A DNA stretch of 64,000 nucleotides. Source: Caldifarciminota bacterium. Lineage in GTDB: Bacteria; Hydrothermota; Tepidihabitantia; SM23-42. The notes under the pieces were generated by a model. That model was not told the origin of the DNA. It saw only the letters and a list, made by a program, of their open reading frames with translations, and did no database searches. The stretch covers positions 96,193 through 160,192 of the forward strand of contig JALVOT010000007.1 in NCBI GenBank assembly GCA_027026255.1, written 5' to 3'. The position numbers and the translations under genes were made by a program. Below, piece after piece: positions 27,129 to 35,939 of the stretch (positions are counted from its first letter, which is position 1; each line of letters starts with the position of its first letter).

Positions 27129-28670
27129 ATGAGCACATTAGATTTTTCTGAAATTGCAAAATTGAATGAACGATACAACAAAGACCCAAAGTCGCGCATC
27201 TTTGTGCAACTCGCTGATGCCTATCGCAAAAATAATATGGTTGAAGAGGCATTGGATGTATTGCATAAGGGATTAGAAATTCATCCTCGGTATCCACTGG
27301 CACATCTGATACTGGGTAAATGTTATATGAACAAAAGGATGTTCCCCCAGGCAAGAGATGCATTTAAGAAGACATTAGAACTCGACCCCCAGAATATTGT
27401 TGCCTTCAGGATGCTGGCACAGGTTTGTGAAGCACTCAGGGACGAGACCGGTCAGATTGAGGCATACAAAGGCATCCTTGCTTTAGACCCGTTTGACAAC
27501 CAGGCAAAGGAAAAACTTGACCACCTTGAATCGATGCAGAAAAAAGAGCCCCTCTATACAATGGCAATGGGTGAAGAATACGAAAAGCAGGGAAATCTAA
27601 AGGAAGCCCTTAAGATTTATGAACATCTGCTGTTTACTGATCCTACTGATATTATATTACAGAATAAGATAAAGGAATTAAAAGAAAAAACCGGCTCCCG
27701 GACTGTCCAACCAAAAGTAGAAAAGATTGAGGGACTCCAGGGTGTGGAACAATTTTTTAAACCTCAATCAGTAGAACCAGAAAAACCACCTGAACCAGCA
27801 CCTCAAAAAGATGAAGAAATCAGATCCTTAGATGAATTTCTTGTCGAGACAAAGCCTGCTCCAGAAACCCTGGCGCCTTCATCCGCTGAACCCAGGGAAG
27901 AAGTTAAGGAAGAAGTTAAGGAAGAGGTTGAAGAGAAACTTGATACCCTGCATTCTTTTAAAGAAAAAGAGACTGCCACAGCTGAACTAAAAACCAGGGA
28001 AGAAGAAATCGCAATTGAACCCACCCATTCGGTAATCGAATCAGAAGCTGCAGAAAAACCTCAACCAGAGATTGAACCGGTTCTTGAATCACAACCGGTT
28101 GAAGAAAAACCCATCAAAGAACCTGAAGCAATCACAGAAAAACCCGAATCGGTTACCGGACAACCCATTGAAGAGCCAAAACCCGAATCGGTTACCGAAC
28201 AACAACCCATTGAAGCGCCAAAAGTTGAATCGGTTACCGAACAACCCATTGAAGCGCCAAAACCTGAATCGGTTACCGAACAACCCGTTGAAGAACCAAA
28301 AGCCGAACCGATTACCGAACAACAACCTATTGAAGAACCAAAACGCGAACCGGCTACCGAACAACCCATTGAAGAACCAAAACGCGAACCGGCTACCGAA
28401 CAACCCGTTGAAGAGCCAAAACCCGAACCGATTGCCGAGCAACCCACTGAAGAGCCAAAAGTTGAATCGGTTACCGAACAACCCATTGAAGAACCAAAAC
28501 CCGAACCGATTACCGAACAACCCATTGAAAAACCAAAAGCCGAATCTGCTCCTGAAAAACCTGCCGAAGAAAAATCAGCTCCAGAACCAGAAAAAAAAGA
28601 AGGACCAACAAAGATGAAAGAAGATGATTTTAAATCATTCCAGGATTGGCTTTCCGGACTTTTAAAATGA
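27129..28670 (+). CDS. TPR protein with a Pro/Glu-rich 13-residue repeat linker
   Basis: A 513-aa protein. Residues about 15-190 contain TPR units ([51 protein letters not shown]). Residues about 335-480 are roughly eleven copies of a 13-14 residue repeat of the type [14 protein letters not shown] short hydrophobic tail ([13 protein letters not shown]) ends the protein. No signal peptide is seen, so it is probably cytosolic, with the linker acting as a spacer. The stop overlaps the accB start (ATGA). The role is unknown; a scaffold for the pilus motor or gliding machinery is only a guess from neighbours. Confidence 0.8.
   Translation: MSTLDFSEIAKLNERYNKDPKSRIFVQLADAYRKNNMVEEALDVLHKGLEIHPRYPLAHLILGKCYMNKRMFPQARDAFKKTLELDPQNIVAFRMLAQVCEALRDETGQIEAYKGILALDPFDNQAKEKLDHLESMQKKEPLYTMAMGEEYEKQGNLKEALKIYEHLLFTDPTDIILQNKIKELKEKTGSRTVQPKVEKIEGLQGVEQFFKPQSVEPEKPPEPAPQKDEEIRSLDEFLVETKPAPETLAPSSAEPREEVKEEVKEEVEEKLDTLHSFKEKETATAELKTREEEIAIEPTHSVIESEAAEKPQPEIEPVLESQPVEEKPIKEPEAITEKPESVTGQPIEEPKPESVTEQQPIEAPKVESVTEQPIEAPKPESVTEQPVEEPKAEPITEQQPIEEPKREPATEQPIEEPKREPATEQPVEEPKPEPIAEQPTEEPKVESVTEQPIEEPKPEPITEQPIEKPKAESAPEKPAEEKSAPEPEKKEGPTKMKEDDFKSFQDWLSGLLK
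28126..28560 (+). repeat. In-frame tandem repeat (units of about 39-42 bp) inside the TPR gene
   Basis: About eleven tandem units encode variants of [13 protein letters not shown]. Neighbouring units differ mainly at the residue after K and in V/I or S/P choices, and some carry an extra Q (one codon longer). The repeat opens long shadow ORFs in the other frames, which are not real genes. Confidence 0.85.
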
Positions 28671-29098
28671 AAATCAAGAATATAGAAAAACTGGTTAGGT
28701 TACTGGAAAATAGTATTATATCAGAAATTGAAATTACAGATTTCTGGGGTCGAAAACTTAAAATAACAAAATCAAGTAATAATACCAAACCCCAGACAAT
28801 AAAATCTGAAATTAAAATTGCCGAACCGGAAAAAAAAGAACCGGAACAAAAGAAAAACCTCGTTGCGATAAAATCGCCAATCGTTGGAACATTTTACCGC
28901 GCACCATCGCCTGACGCCCAACCCTATGTTAATGTCGGTGATATTGTGAAACCGGGACAGGTTGTCTGTATTGTTGAAGCAATGAAACTTATGAACGAAA
29001 TTGAATCAGATGTTGCCGGTAAAATTGTTAAGATTCTGGTCAAAAATGAAGAGCCAGTTGAATATAATCAAGAACTGATGCTCGTCGAACCATTATAA
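28667..29098 (+). CDS. accB: Acetyl-CoA carboxylase biotin carboxyl carrier protein
   Basis: The carrier subunit that shuttles carboxylated biotin between AccC and the transferase in fatty acid synthesis. The C-terminal biotinyl domain has the biotinylation motif EAMKLMNEI, and the linker is Lys/Glu/Pro-rich. The track start at 28646 is a TTG inside the previous gene; ATG at 28667 overlaps the previous stop (ATGA) and gives 143 aa, close to the usual 150. accC lies about 1.2 kb downstream, with a pilT gene between them. Confidence 0.93.
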   Translation: MKIKNIEKLVRLLENSIISEIEITDFWGRKLKITKSSNNTKPQTIKSEIKIAEPEKKEPEQKKNLVAIKSPIVGTFYRAPSPDAQPYVNVGDIVKPGQVVCIVEAMKLMNEIESDVAGKIVKILVKNEEPVEYNQELMLVEPL

Positions 29099-29116
29099 AT
29101 TAAGAAAGGATATATT

Positions 29117-30223
29117 ATGGAATTAAAAACCTTACTTGAAAAAATGATTAAAGTAAATGCCTCAGACCTCCACCTCAAAGCAGGTTCACCACCAGTCTTC
29201 AGAATCGATGGTAAATTGGCTGAAGAGAAAAGTGAATCACTTACACCGGAGGTTCTAAAAACAATGGCATATCAAATAATGACCCCTTCCCAGCAGCAGA
29301 CATTTGAGAGGATGAAAGAGATGGACTTTGCGATTGGTGTAAGGGGTGTGGGTCGTTTCCGGGTAAATCTCTTTTTGCAAAGAGGAAGTATTGCAATTGC
29401 AATGAGGGCAATTCCCATTTCAGTGCGCCGGATTGAGGAATTAAACCTGCCTCCGATTCTCAAGGATATGTCACTCCGTCCAAGGGGGTTGATTCTCTGC
29501 ACCGGAACCACGGGTAGTGGTAAATCTACGACCCTGGCCGCAATGATTGAACACATAAACGAAAATGTATCCCGACACATTATTACAATTGAAGACCCCA
29601 TTGAATATCTTTTCCGCGATAACCTTTCGATAATCTGCCAGCGTGAAGTATTAATGGACACAGTCTCATTTTCTGTTGCCCTGAAACATATCCTGCGTCA
29701 GGATCCTGATGTCATATTAATCGGTGAAATCCGAGACCGAGAAACTATGGATGTTGCACTGAAGGCTTCGGATACCGGTCACCTCGTTCTATCAACCCTG
29801 CATACCCTGAATGCTACGGAAACGATTAATCGTATCATCTCATTCTACCCACCGCATCAGCACCAGCACATTCGGGTACTCCTTGCAGCAACCCTCACCG
29901 GTGTTATTTCTTTAAGATTGCTTCCCCGCGCTGATGGTAAAGGAAGAATTCCGGCGGTTGAAGTCCTTGTCTCTACCTCCACAATCAAAGAATATCTCCT
30001 GGACCCGGTAAAGACCTTACTAATTCAATCAGCAATTGAAGAAGGTTACGGTCAGTATGGAATGCAAACCTTTGACCAATCGATATTCAAACTCTATAAA
30101 GACGGTCTGGTCTCATACGATGATGCAATTCAGGCAGTAACCAACCCGGATGAATTTAAACTGAGACTGGTGGGTATTGAAGCTACAGCAGAAAGAGGCT
30201 GGGGTCAATTCGATAAAAAATAA
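29117..30223 (+). CDS. PilT-family ATPase, paralog 3 (diverged C-terminal motif)
   Basis: A third PilT-like ATPase (368 aa) with Walker A GTTGSGKSTT, Asp box TIEDPIEY, Walker B ILIGEIRD and His box TLHT. In place of the AIRNLIRE-type retraction motif kept by the other two, it has TSTIKEYLLDPVKTL, and the C-terminus is longer, ending in TAERGWGQFDKK. It is preceded by AGAAAGGA and lies between accB and accC. It may be a PilU-type accessory motor or serve another machine. Confidence 0.88.
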   Translation: MELKTLLEKMIKVNASDLHLKAGSPPVFRIDGKLAEEKSESLTPEVLKTMAYQIMTPSQQQTFERMKEMDFAIGVRGVGRFRVNLFLQRGSIAIAMRAIPISVRRIEELNLPPILKDMSLRPRGLILCTGTTGSGKSTTLAAMIEHINENVSRHIITIEDPIEYLFRDNLSIICQREVLMDTVSFSVALKHILRQDPDVILIGEIRDRETMDVALKASDTGHLVLSTLHTLNATETINRIISFYPPHQHQHIRVLLAATLTGVISLRLLPRADGKGRIPAVEVLVSTSTIKEYLLDPVKTLLIQSAIEEGYGQYGMQTFDQSIFKLYKDGLVSYDDAIQAVTNPDEFKLRLVGIEATAERGWGQFDKK

Positions 30224-30273
30224 TTATCGAAAACTCACATAATTCAATTAAAAAAACAGATGTTATTAGTTTA

Positions 30274-31626
30274 ATGAAATTCAAAAAGATTCTTATTGCC
30301 AATCGGGGGGAGATTGCAATTCGTATAATCCGGGCGGCGAAAGAGCTCAATCTCAAAACTGTTGCAATATATTCAGAAATTGACCAGGATGCCCTCCATA
30401 CAAGGCTTGCCGATGAATCGGTATGTATCGGTCCTGCACCAAGCAAAGACAGTTACCTCAATATCACCCGTATCATCAGTGCTGCTGAAGTAACCGGCGC
30501 AAAGGCAATCCACCCCGGATATGGATTTCTTGCAGAAAACCCTGAATTTGCTGAAATCTGTGAATCCTGCGGCATAATATTTATCGGTCCAAAACCTGAA
30601 CAGATAAGGGCAATGGGCGATAAAGTGGAAGCCCGCAGAACAATGTCGAAAGCAAAGATAAAGGTAATTCCCGGGACTGAAGAACCGATTGAATCATTTA
30701 ATCAGGCGAAGGATATAACGAATAAGATTGGTTATCCGGTTATGTTAAAAGCGGTTGCCGGTGGTGGTGGTAAGGGAATGAGGGTTGCACATAATGATAA
30801 GGAACTGGAGAGTGGTTTTCGTATTGCCCAGGTTGAGGCAAGGACTGCATTCGGTGACCACCGAATCTATATTGAAAAATTCCTCCAGGAACCGCGACAC
30901 ATCGAAGTCCAGATCATCGGTGATGAATACAAAAATATTGTTGCCCTTGGTGAACGGGAATGTTCAATTCAACGCCGACACCAGAAACTGATTGAAGAAT
31001 CACCATCACCTATAATAGATAATCACCTGAGAAAAAAATTATTGAAGACTGCGATCAAGGCGGCACAGGCAATAAACTATCGTTCCGCAGGAACCGTTGA
31101 ATTTCTGATGGATGAGAAGAAAAATTTCTATTTCCTGGAGATGAATACCAGGATTCAGGTTGAACATCCGGTAACCGAAATGGTTACCGGCATCGACCTT
31201 ATTAAAGAACAAATTCAGATCGCCCTGGGAGAAAAATTGTCATTCAAGCAGAAGCATGTCCATCTGAGTGGGAATGCAATCGAATGTCGAATCAATGCCG
31301 AAGACCCGGACCGGAACTTTATGCCTACCCCTGGTAAAATAACATTCTTTCATATGCCTCAGGGTATCGGAGTCAGATTTGATACACACATCTTTGCAGG
31401 TTATACGATTCCAAGCCAATACGATTCATTAATCGGAAAATTAATATGCCACGGCTCTTCACGGGATGAGGCAATTGCACGCTCACGCCGCGCCCTTGAG
31501 GAACTCGTCATCGAAGGGATAAAAACAACAATCCCCTTCCACAAGAAAATTATGTCACACCCCAAATTTATAAAGGGTGACATATCAACTAACTTTGTTT
31601 CAGCACTTGATAGCGGACATTTTTAA
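30274..31626 (+). CDS. accC: Acetyl-CoA carboxylase biotin carboxylase subunit
   Basis: An ATP-grasp enzyme that carboxylates biotin on AccB. The 450-aa length is standard. Motifs: KILIANRGEIAIRIIRAAKEL at the N-terminus, the glycine-rich loop VAGGGGKGMRVA, the ERECSIQRRHQK segment, and FLEMNTRIQVEHPVTE with catalytic residues. No accA/accD is present in the window. The gap of 50 bp after the pilT gene shows no clear ribosome binding site. Confidence 0.96.
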   Translation: MKFKKILIANRGEIAIRIIRAAKELNLKTVAIYSEIDQDALHTRLADESVCIGPAPSKDSYLNITRIISAAEVTGAKAIHPGYGFLAENPEFAEICESCGIIFIGPKPEQIRAMGDKVEARRTMSKAKIKVIPGTEEPIESFNQAKDITNKIGYPVMLKAVAGGGGKGMRVAHNDKELESGFRIAQVEARTAFGDHRIYIEKFLQEPRHIEVQIIGDEYKNIVALGERECSIQRRHQKLIEESPSPIIDNHLRKKLLKTAIKAAQAINYRSAGTVEFLMDEKKNFYFLEMNTRIQVEHPVTEMVTGIDLIKEQIQIALGEKLSFKQKHVHLSGNAIECRINAEDPDRNFMPTPGKITFFHMPQGIGVRFDTHIFAGYTIPSQYDSLIGKLICHGSSRDEAIARSRRALEELVIEGIKTTIPFHKKIMSHPKFIKGDISTNFVSALDSGHF

Positions 31627-31809
31627 CAAAAATACCATCTAAATCCCCTCTTATATTTTGTTAAAAAAAAAACACATATTTAAAATGTTTTATGAATTTA
31701 TCGTGCACAAAGGTAAATCTTATTACAACGGTCTGAAAGAATTTGTCATTCGGATCGGATAAGTACAGCGCCGAACAATCACAGTAAAAAAACCGCACCA
31801 ACCAAATAC
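31627..31809. other. Intergenic region after accC
   Basis: No gene seen. TTTTTAACAAAA at the accC stop and TTTTGTTAAAAA about 25 nt later form a 12-bp A/T-only inverted repeat followed by an A run. It may act as a weak terminator, but A/T-only stems are common by chance in this composition. Confidence 0.3.
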
Positions 31810-31837
31810 TTGACTTTATTAATTTAAAGAATAAAAT
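31810..31837 (+). promoter_or_regulatory. Leaderless-type promoter of ispF
   Basis: TTGACT (31810-31815), 16-bp spacer, TAAAAT (31832-31837), then 5 nt (TGGTT) to the ATG at 31843. There is no Shine-Dalgarno sequence. Confidence 0.72.
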
Positions 31838-31842
31838 TGGTT

Positions 31843-32331
31843 ATGGTAGGAATCGGTTATGATATTCATCGCCTGATTGAAGGTAGAAAATTATATCTCG
31901 GCGGTATTCATATTGACTATCCCAGAGGTCTGCAGGGCCATTCTGATGGCGATGTCCTAATCCATGCGATCTGTGACGCCCTGCTCGGCGCGGCAAATCT
32001 TGGAGATATCGGTCTGCATTTTCCGCCCACTGACACCCATTACAAAAATATTGCAAGTATAAAATTATTAAAGGCGGTCGATAAATTCCTTCAGCGCGCC
32101 GGGTTTATGGTAAAATTCATCGATGCAATCATCATTACTGAAGCCCCGAAACTTCAGTCCTATATTCCAGAAATAAAAAAAACCATTGCCCAGGCAATCA
32201 ATATCCCGGCTGGTGCAGTTTCAATCAAGGCAAAGACCAACGAAGGACTCGATGCCGTTGGCCGGGGTGAGGCAATCGCTGCCTGGGCGGTCTGCCAAAT
32301 AGGAAAGGTCTATGCTGCCCCTGAAGGATGA
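31843..32331 (+). CDS. ispF: 2-C-methyl-D-erythritol 2,4-cyclodiphosphate synthase
   Basis: A zinc enzyme of the MEP isoprenoid pathway. Metal ligands lie in GIGYDIHRL, and HSDGDVLIHAICDALLGA is the family signature; KAKTNEGLDAVGRGEAIAAWA closes the active site. The track start TTG at 31837 lies within the -10 box; ATG at 31843, five bases after it, is preferred. The end overlaps the rhomboid gene by 20 bp. No ispD is fused or adjacent. Confidence 0.96.
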   Translation: MVGIGYDIHRLIEGRKLYLGGIHIDYPRGLQGHSDGDVLIHAICDALLGAANLGDIGLHFPPTDTHYKNIASIKLLKAVDKFLQRAGFMVKFIDAIIITEAPKLQSYIPEIKKTIAQAINIPAGAVSIKAKTNEGLDAVGRGEAIAAWAVCQIGKVYAAPEG

Positions 32332-32977
32332 TATAAGATCCTCATCAAGGCCAATCATAACCTATGCTATTTTATTAATAAATATCTTTGTTTTTATATT
32401 TGAACTATCACTCGGTTCGTCATTAAATGTATTCATAAAAAATTTTGGTGCAACACCATATTACATCTTCCATCCGACAAATATCCTTAGTTATTTATCC
32501 CTCTTCACCAGTATGTTTATCCATGCAGGATTTATGCATATATTTGGTAATATGCTCTTCCTCTGGATATTTGCCGACAATGTTGAAGACAGACTCGGCC
32601 ATGCAAAATTTATCGGCTTCTATCTAATCTGCGGCATTGCTGGAGCCCTGCTCCATACAGTCACTTCGCCGAACTCAATAGTGCCAATGGTAGGAGCAAG
32701 TGGTGCAATATCCGGTGTACTCGGTGCCTATGTTCTCTTGTTTCCCAGGGCAAGAATCCTCGCCCTGATTCCATTCGGGTTTTTCCTCCGCATCGCCTAT
32801 CTTCCATCATATATATTTTTGGGCATCTGGTTTCTATACCAATTTCTCTTCGGCGTCTCCACCATCGGAACCAGAGGAGGGGTTGCATATTTTGCCCATA
32901 TTGGAGGATTTGTTGCCGGTCTTTTGCTCGCAATACCATTCAGAAAAAAGAAGACATACACTTATGAAATATTTTAA
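32312..32977 (+). CDS. Rhomboid family intramembrane serine protease
   Basis: A 221-aa polytopic membrane protein with about six helices. The catalytic serine is in GASGAISGVLGAYVLLFPRARI, the catalytic histidine in FAHIGGFVAGLLLA, and HAGFMHIFGNMLFLWIF matches the conserved helix-2 region (HxxxHxxxN-like). It overlaps ispF by 20 bp, indicating co-transcription. The substrate is unknown. Its neighbour downstream is a secreted subtilase. Confidence 0.93.
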   Translation: MLPLKDDIRSSSRPIITYAILLINIFVFIFELSLGSSLNVFIKNFGATPYYIFHPTNILSYLSLFTSMFIHAGFMHIFGNMLFLWIFADNVEDRLGHAKFIGFYLICGIAGALLHTVTSPNSIVPMVGASGAISGVLGAYVLLFPRARILALIPFGFFLRIAYLPSYIFLGIWFLYQFLFGVSTIGTRGGVAYFAHIGGFVAGLLLAIPFRKKKTYTYEIF

Positions 32978-32994
32978 TAAATTAAGGAGGCAAT

Positions 32995-35670
32995 ATGCTT
33001 GAGATTTTATTACTGGTTGTGAATGGACTTTATGGATTCAGAACACCCCCCGCCAATAAAGTTGACCCCCGATGTTATAAACAGGAATATATCCGTGCCT
33101 GGGTATATTTTACTGATAAAAAGATTAAAGTTGAAGATTATACAAAAATCATTAATACCACAAAATCGCAGATGAAAAAGGAAACCATCAATCGGAGATT
33201 AAAAAGGGCAGGAATTATTGATTATGCTGATATCCCAATCTGCGAAGATTATATTGATGAAGTAAGAAAGCAGGGTGGCATATTGATTCATCGTTCAAAA
33301 TGGATTAATGCCGCAAGCTTCTGGATATATAAAAACGACCTTGATGATATCGCCGGACTCGACTTCGTCTATAAAATCGTTCCGGTTGCAACATTTACAA
33401 TGCCGGTTGAAACAGAAGCGGCAGTTAAGGATACGGAAAGCTATGGGCTTTCCTATCGCCAGCTAAAGATGTTTACGATTGATCAAGTCCAGGAACTTGG
33501 TGTCAGTGGGGCGGGAGTAAAGGTTGGTATTCTTGATACCGGATTGAGAAGAAAACATACCGCCCTGAGTGATATTGATGTAATTAAAGAATACGATTTT
33601 CTTGGTGGTGACCAGGTCTTCTTTGATAACATTCCGGTCACACCGAAATATGGTGTATACAGTAATATTCTATTTAATAAAACTGACTCAAGGTTCAACA
33701 TCTTTCTTACTGGCGACACCGTGAATCTAAATAAACCGGTACGCGATATTCTCTATACATTTTCCACAGACAACGGTAATACCTGGCAACCGATTGAAAA
33801 AATTACTAATAACTATAATAACTGGGCTGATCAACTTGCCGTATGTGGTAATGATACAACCTTTATTTTTTATCATGACCGATACGGCTTAAAATATATA
33901 ATCTTCTCCGATTCGGTGCTGACTTCTTCTACACCGCTTATAGATGGTGGTTATTTTGAACCCGGTGCAATTCGATATGGTGATACAGTCTATGTAGTAT
34001 TCCATTCCAGAAACACCCTATATCTGAAAAAAGGGACTGCCTCCGGATTCCTTTCCCGAATCGCAATCGACTCCACTCCTGCAACAATAAAAAACAGTAT
34101 TGCAGTCCTCGGCCGGGGAAAATTAGGAATCTTCTATTCAGTAATCCCTGATGATTCACTCTTCTTTCTTTCTTCTTCAATCTCCCAGACAACATTTACC
34201 CGCCAATATCTCGGCACCGGTAATCGGCCGTCAGCAATAACAAATGGTGATACTATTTTTCTCGCCTACAATGATATGTCTCAATCCCCGGCTTCAATGG
34301 TTACCTACAGGAGTTCCAACAATTTTGGAAGTGATTTCAATAACCCCATCCGTCTTTCCCAAAACCTTGCATCAGTCGGCAAGATATCAATTGAAAAATC
34401 TGGTGGTAATATTCTAACTGCGTGGGAGAGTCAGGGTAAAATATACCTTCGCGGTTCCAGTGATAACGGCAATAACTTCGGCCCGCTCGATTCGCTGAAT
34501 ACAGAATTTGCCTATCTGCCAACCCTGGCAAATACGAGTACTGCAATCGCAAAGATATATGCAGTGCGTGGTGATACAATCACTGACGATGCACCAGGTA
34601 ATCCCCAGTACTGGTATCCACGACACGGCACCGAGATGCTGGGGATTATCGGTGGATATTTCCGGGATCGATATATCGGTGTTGCCCCGGGGGTTCAATT
34701 CCTTGTCGCCAGGACTGAAAACCCGGATTCCAATTATGAATATCCGATTGAGGAAGATACCTGGATTAATGGATTGGAATGGCTGGAATCGAATGGTGCT
34801 GATGTTGTAAACAGTTCCCTGGGATATTCAGATTGGTATTCCTGGCCCCAGGACTTTGATGGTCAGACATCACCAGCATCCATTGCCGCAAACCAGGCAG
34901 CAAAAAGGGGAATGATTATTGTAAATGCATCCGGAAATGTCGCAGTACCACGCATTGTAATTCCCGGAGACGCTCAAGGGGTTATTACGGTTGGCGGTAT
35001 CGATTCATTATATAATCGCTGGCAGTATTCTGGTTATTTTCCAACTGGTGATCATACAAAGAAAAAACCCGATTTGGTCTGTCTGAGCGCGGCACCGGTT
35101 GTGATTGACCCGGACTCTGCAGATTCATATCTCTATTCATTCGGCACATCAGGAGCAACTGCAATAGTTACAGGCATCTGTGCCCTGCTGCTTGAGGCAC
35201 ACCCTGAATGGAATGTCGATTCAGTAAAGAACGCCCTTTTCTCAACGGCAAGTTATGCGGACACACCAAGTGATAGCCTGGGATATGGCTGGCCCGATGC
35301 CTATCAGGCAATCCAGTTCCACCAGGCACCGTATGAAACACTGCGCGGCAATGTCTTTTTAACACCCCATCCCAATCCATTCATACCGGAAAGGGATGGG
35401 TACATCTACATTCCATTTAAATTGAGTGAAAAGAGTGCCGTCGAGATAAGGCTCTATTCATTGAGCGGAAAATTAATAAAAAAAGACGAACGGGAAGGAC
35501 TTTTGATGCCGGGTAAATACGTAGATACAAATCCCCAATCACTAAAGGCAGCATTTATCTGGGATGGTAAAGATGAGAATGGACGGGATGTAGGAAGTGG
35601 TATCTATTACTGCCTGCTCATCACCTTTGGCAGCGGTAATGATATCATCAAAATCGCCCTGATCCGGTAG
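32995..35670 (+). CDS. Secreted subtilisin-like (S8) peptidase with an Asp-box insertion and C-terminal sorting-type domain
   Basis: An 891-aa exported peptidase with AAGGAGG before the ATG. The N-terminal 165 residues look like a signal plus propeptide. The catalytic triad is Asp in GILDTGL (residue about 178), His in RHGTEMLGII (about 543) and Ser in FGTSGAT (about 718). Between Asp and His lies an insert of about 350 residues with sialidase-type Asp-box sequences (STDNGNTW, SSDNGNNFG), suggesting a beta-propeller inside the catalytic domain. The last 100 residues (PHPNPFIPERDG, LYSLSGKL, WDGKDENGRDVGSGIYY) form a FlgD/T9SS-type C-terminal domain. Confidence 0.88.
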   Translation: MLEILLLVVNGLYGFRTPPANKVDPRCYKQEYIRAWVYFTDKKIKVEDYTKIINTTKSQMKKETINRRLKRAGIIDYADIPICEDYIDEVRKQGGILIHRSKWINAASFWIYKNDLDDIAGLDFVYKIVPVATFTMPVETEAAVKDTESYGLSYRQLKMFTIDQVQELGVSGAGVKVGILDTGLRRKHTALSDIDVIKEYDFLGGDQVFFDNIPVTPKYGVYSNILFNKTDSRFNIFLTGDTVNLNKPVRDILYTFSTDNGNTWQPIEKITNNYNNWADQLAVCGNDTTFIFYHDRYGLKYIIFSDSVLTSSTPLIDGGYFEPGAIRYGDTVYVVFHSRNTLYLKKGTASGFLSRIAIDSTPATIKNSIAVLGRGKLGIFYSVIPDDSLFFLSSSISQTTFTRQYLGTGNRPSAITNGDTIFLAYNDMSQSPASMVTYRSSNNFGSDFNNPIRLSQNLASVGKISIEKSGGNILTAWESQGKIYLRGSSDNGNNFGPLDSLNTEFAYLPTLANTSTAIAKIYAVRGDTITDDAPGNPQYWYPRHGTEMLGIIGGYFRDRYIGVAPGVQFLVARTENPDSNYEYPIEEDTWINGLEWLESNGADVVNSSLGYSDWYSWPQDFDGQTSPASIAANQAAKRGMIIVNASGNVAVPRIVIPGDAQGVITVGGIDSLYNRWQYSGYFPTGDHTKKKPDLVCLSAAPVVIDPDSADSYLYSFGTSGATAIVTGICALLLEAHPEWNVDSVKNALFSTASYADTPSDSLGYGWPDAYQAIQFHQAPYETLRGNVFLTPHPNPFIPERDGYIYIPFKLSEKSAVEIRLYSLSGKLIKKDEREGLLMPGKYVDTNPQSLKAAFIWDGKDENGRDVGSGIYYCLLITFGSGNDIIKIALIR

Positions 35671-35725
35671 CCCGGGTCAAAACTTTGTATTTTTATATTC
35701 TTCCATCCTTTAAGATTATCTGATT

Positions 35726-35911
35726 ATGGGATTTTTGAATACCATATACCGAACAATGGGCTTCCCATTGAGAGATGAAAAGTTAAGTATCAGTTCCCCT
35801 GTGATACTATATCGTCCTGGAATAATCCTCATCTTCTGGTTCGGATTCGGTCTTATCATATTTATCTTTATGGACCGATATGGTCGAAAAAAAGGATTTT
35901 TGTCTTCATAA
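35726..35911 (+). CDS. Possible small membrane protein (61 aa) before the symporter
   Basis: A short ORF with one strong hydrophobic segment (ILIFWFGFGLIIFIFM) followed by a basic tail. Small membrane partners sometimes precede SSS symporters. There is no clear ribosome binding site or promoter, and a 78-aa ORF overlaps on the other strand, so this may not be a gene. Confidence 0.3.
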   Translation: MGFLNTIYRTMGFPLRDEKLSISSPVILYRPGIILIFWFGFGLIIFIFMDRYGRKKGFLSS

Positions 35912-35939
35912 GTTATTAAATTATTAAAAAGGAGGAATT

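Noticed and set aside
28061-28617. Long ORFs in other frames of the TPR repeat (154, 181 and 143 aa)
   Set aside because: They are produced by the codon bias of the repeat and overlap a gene supported by TPR motifs and operon structure.
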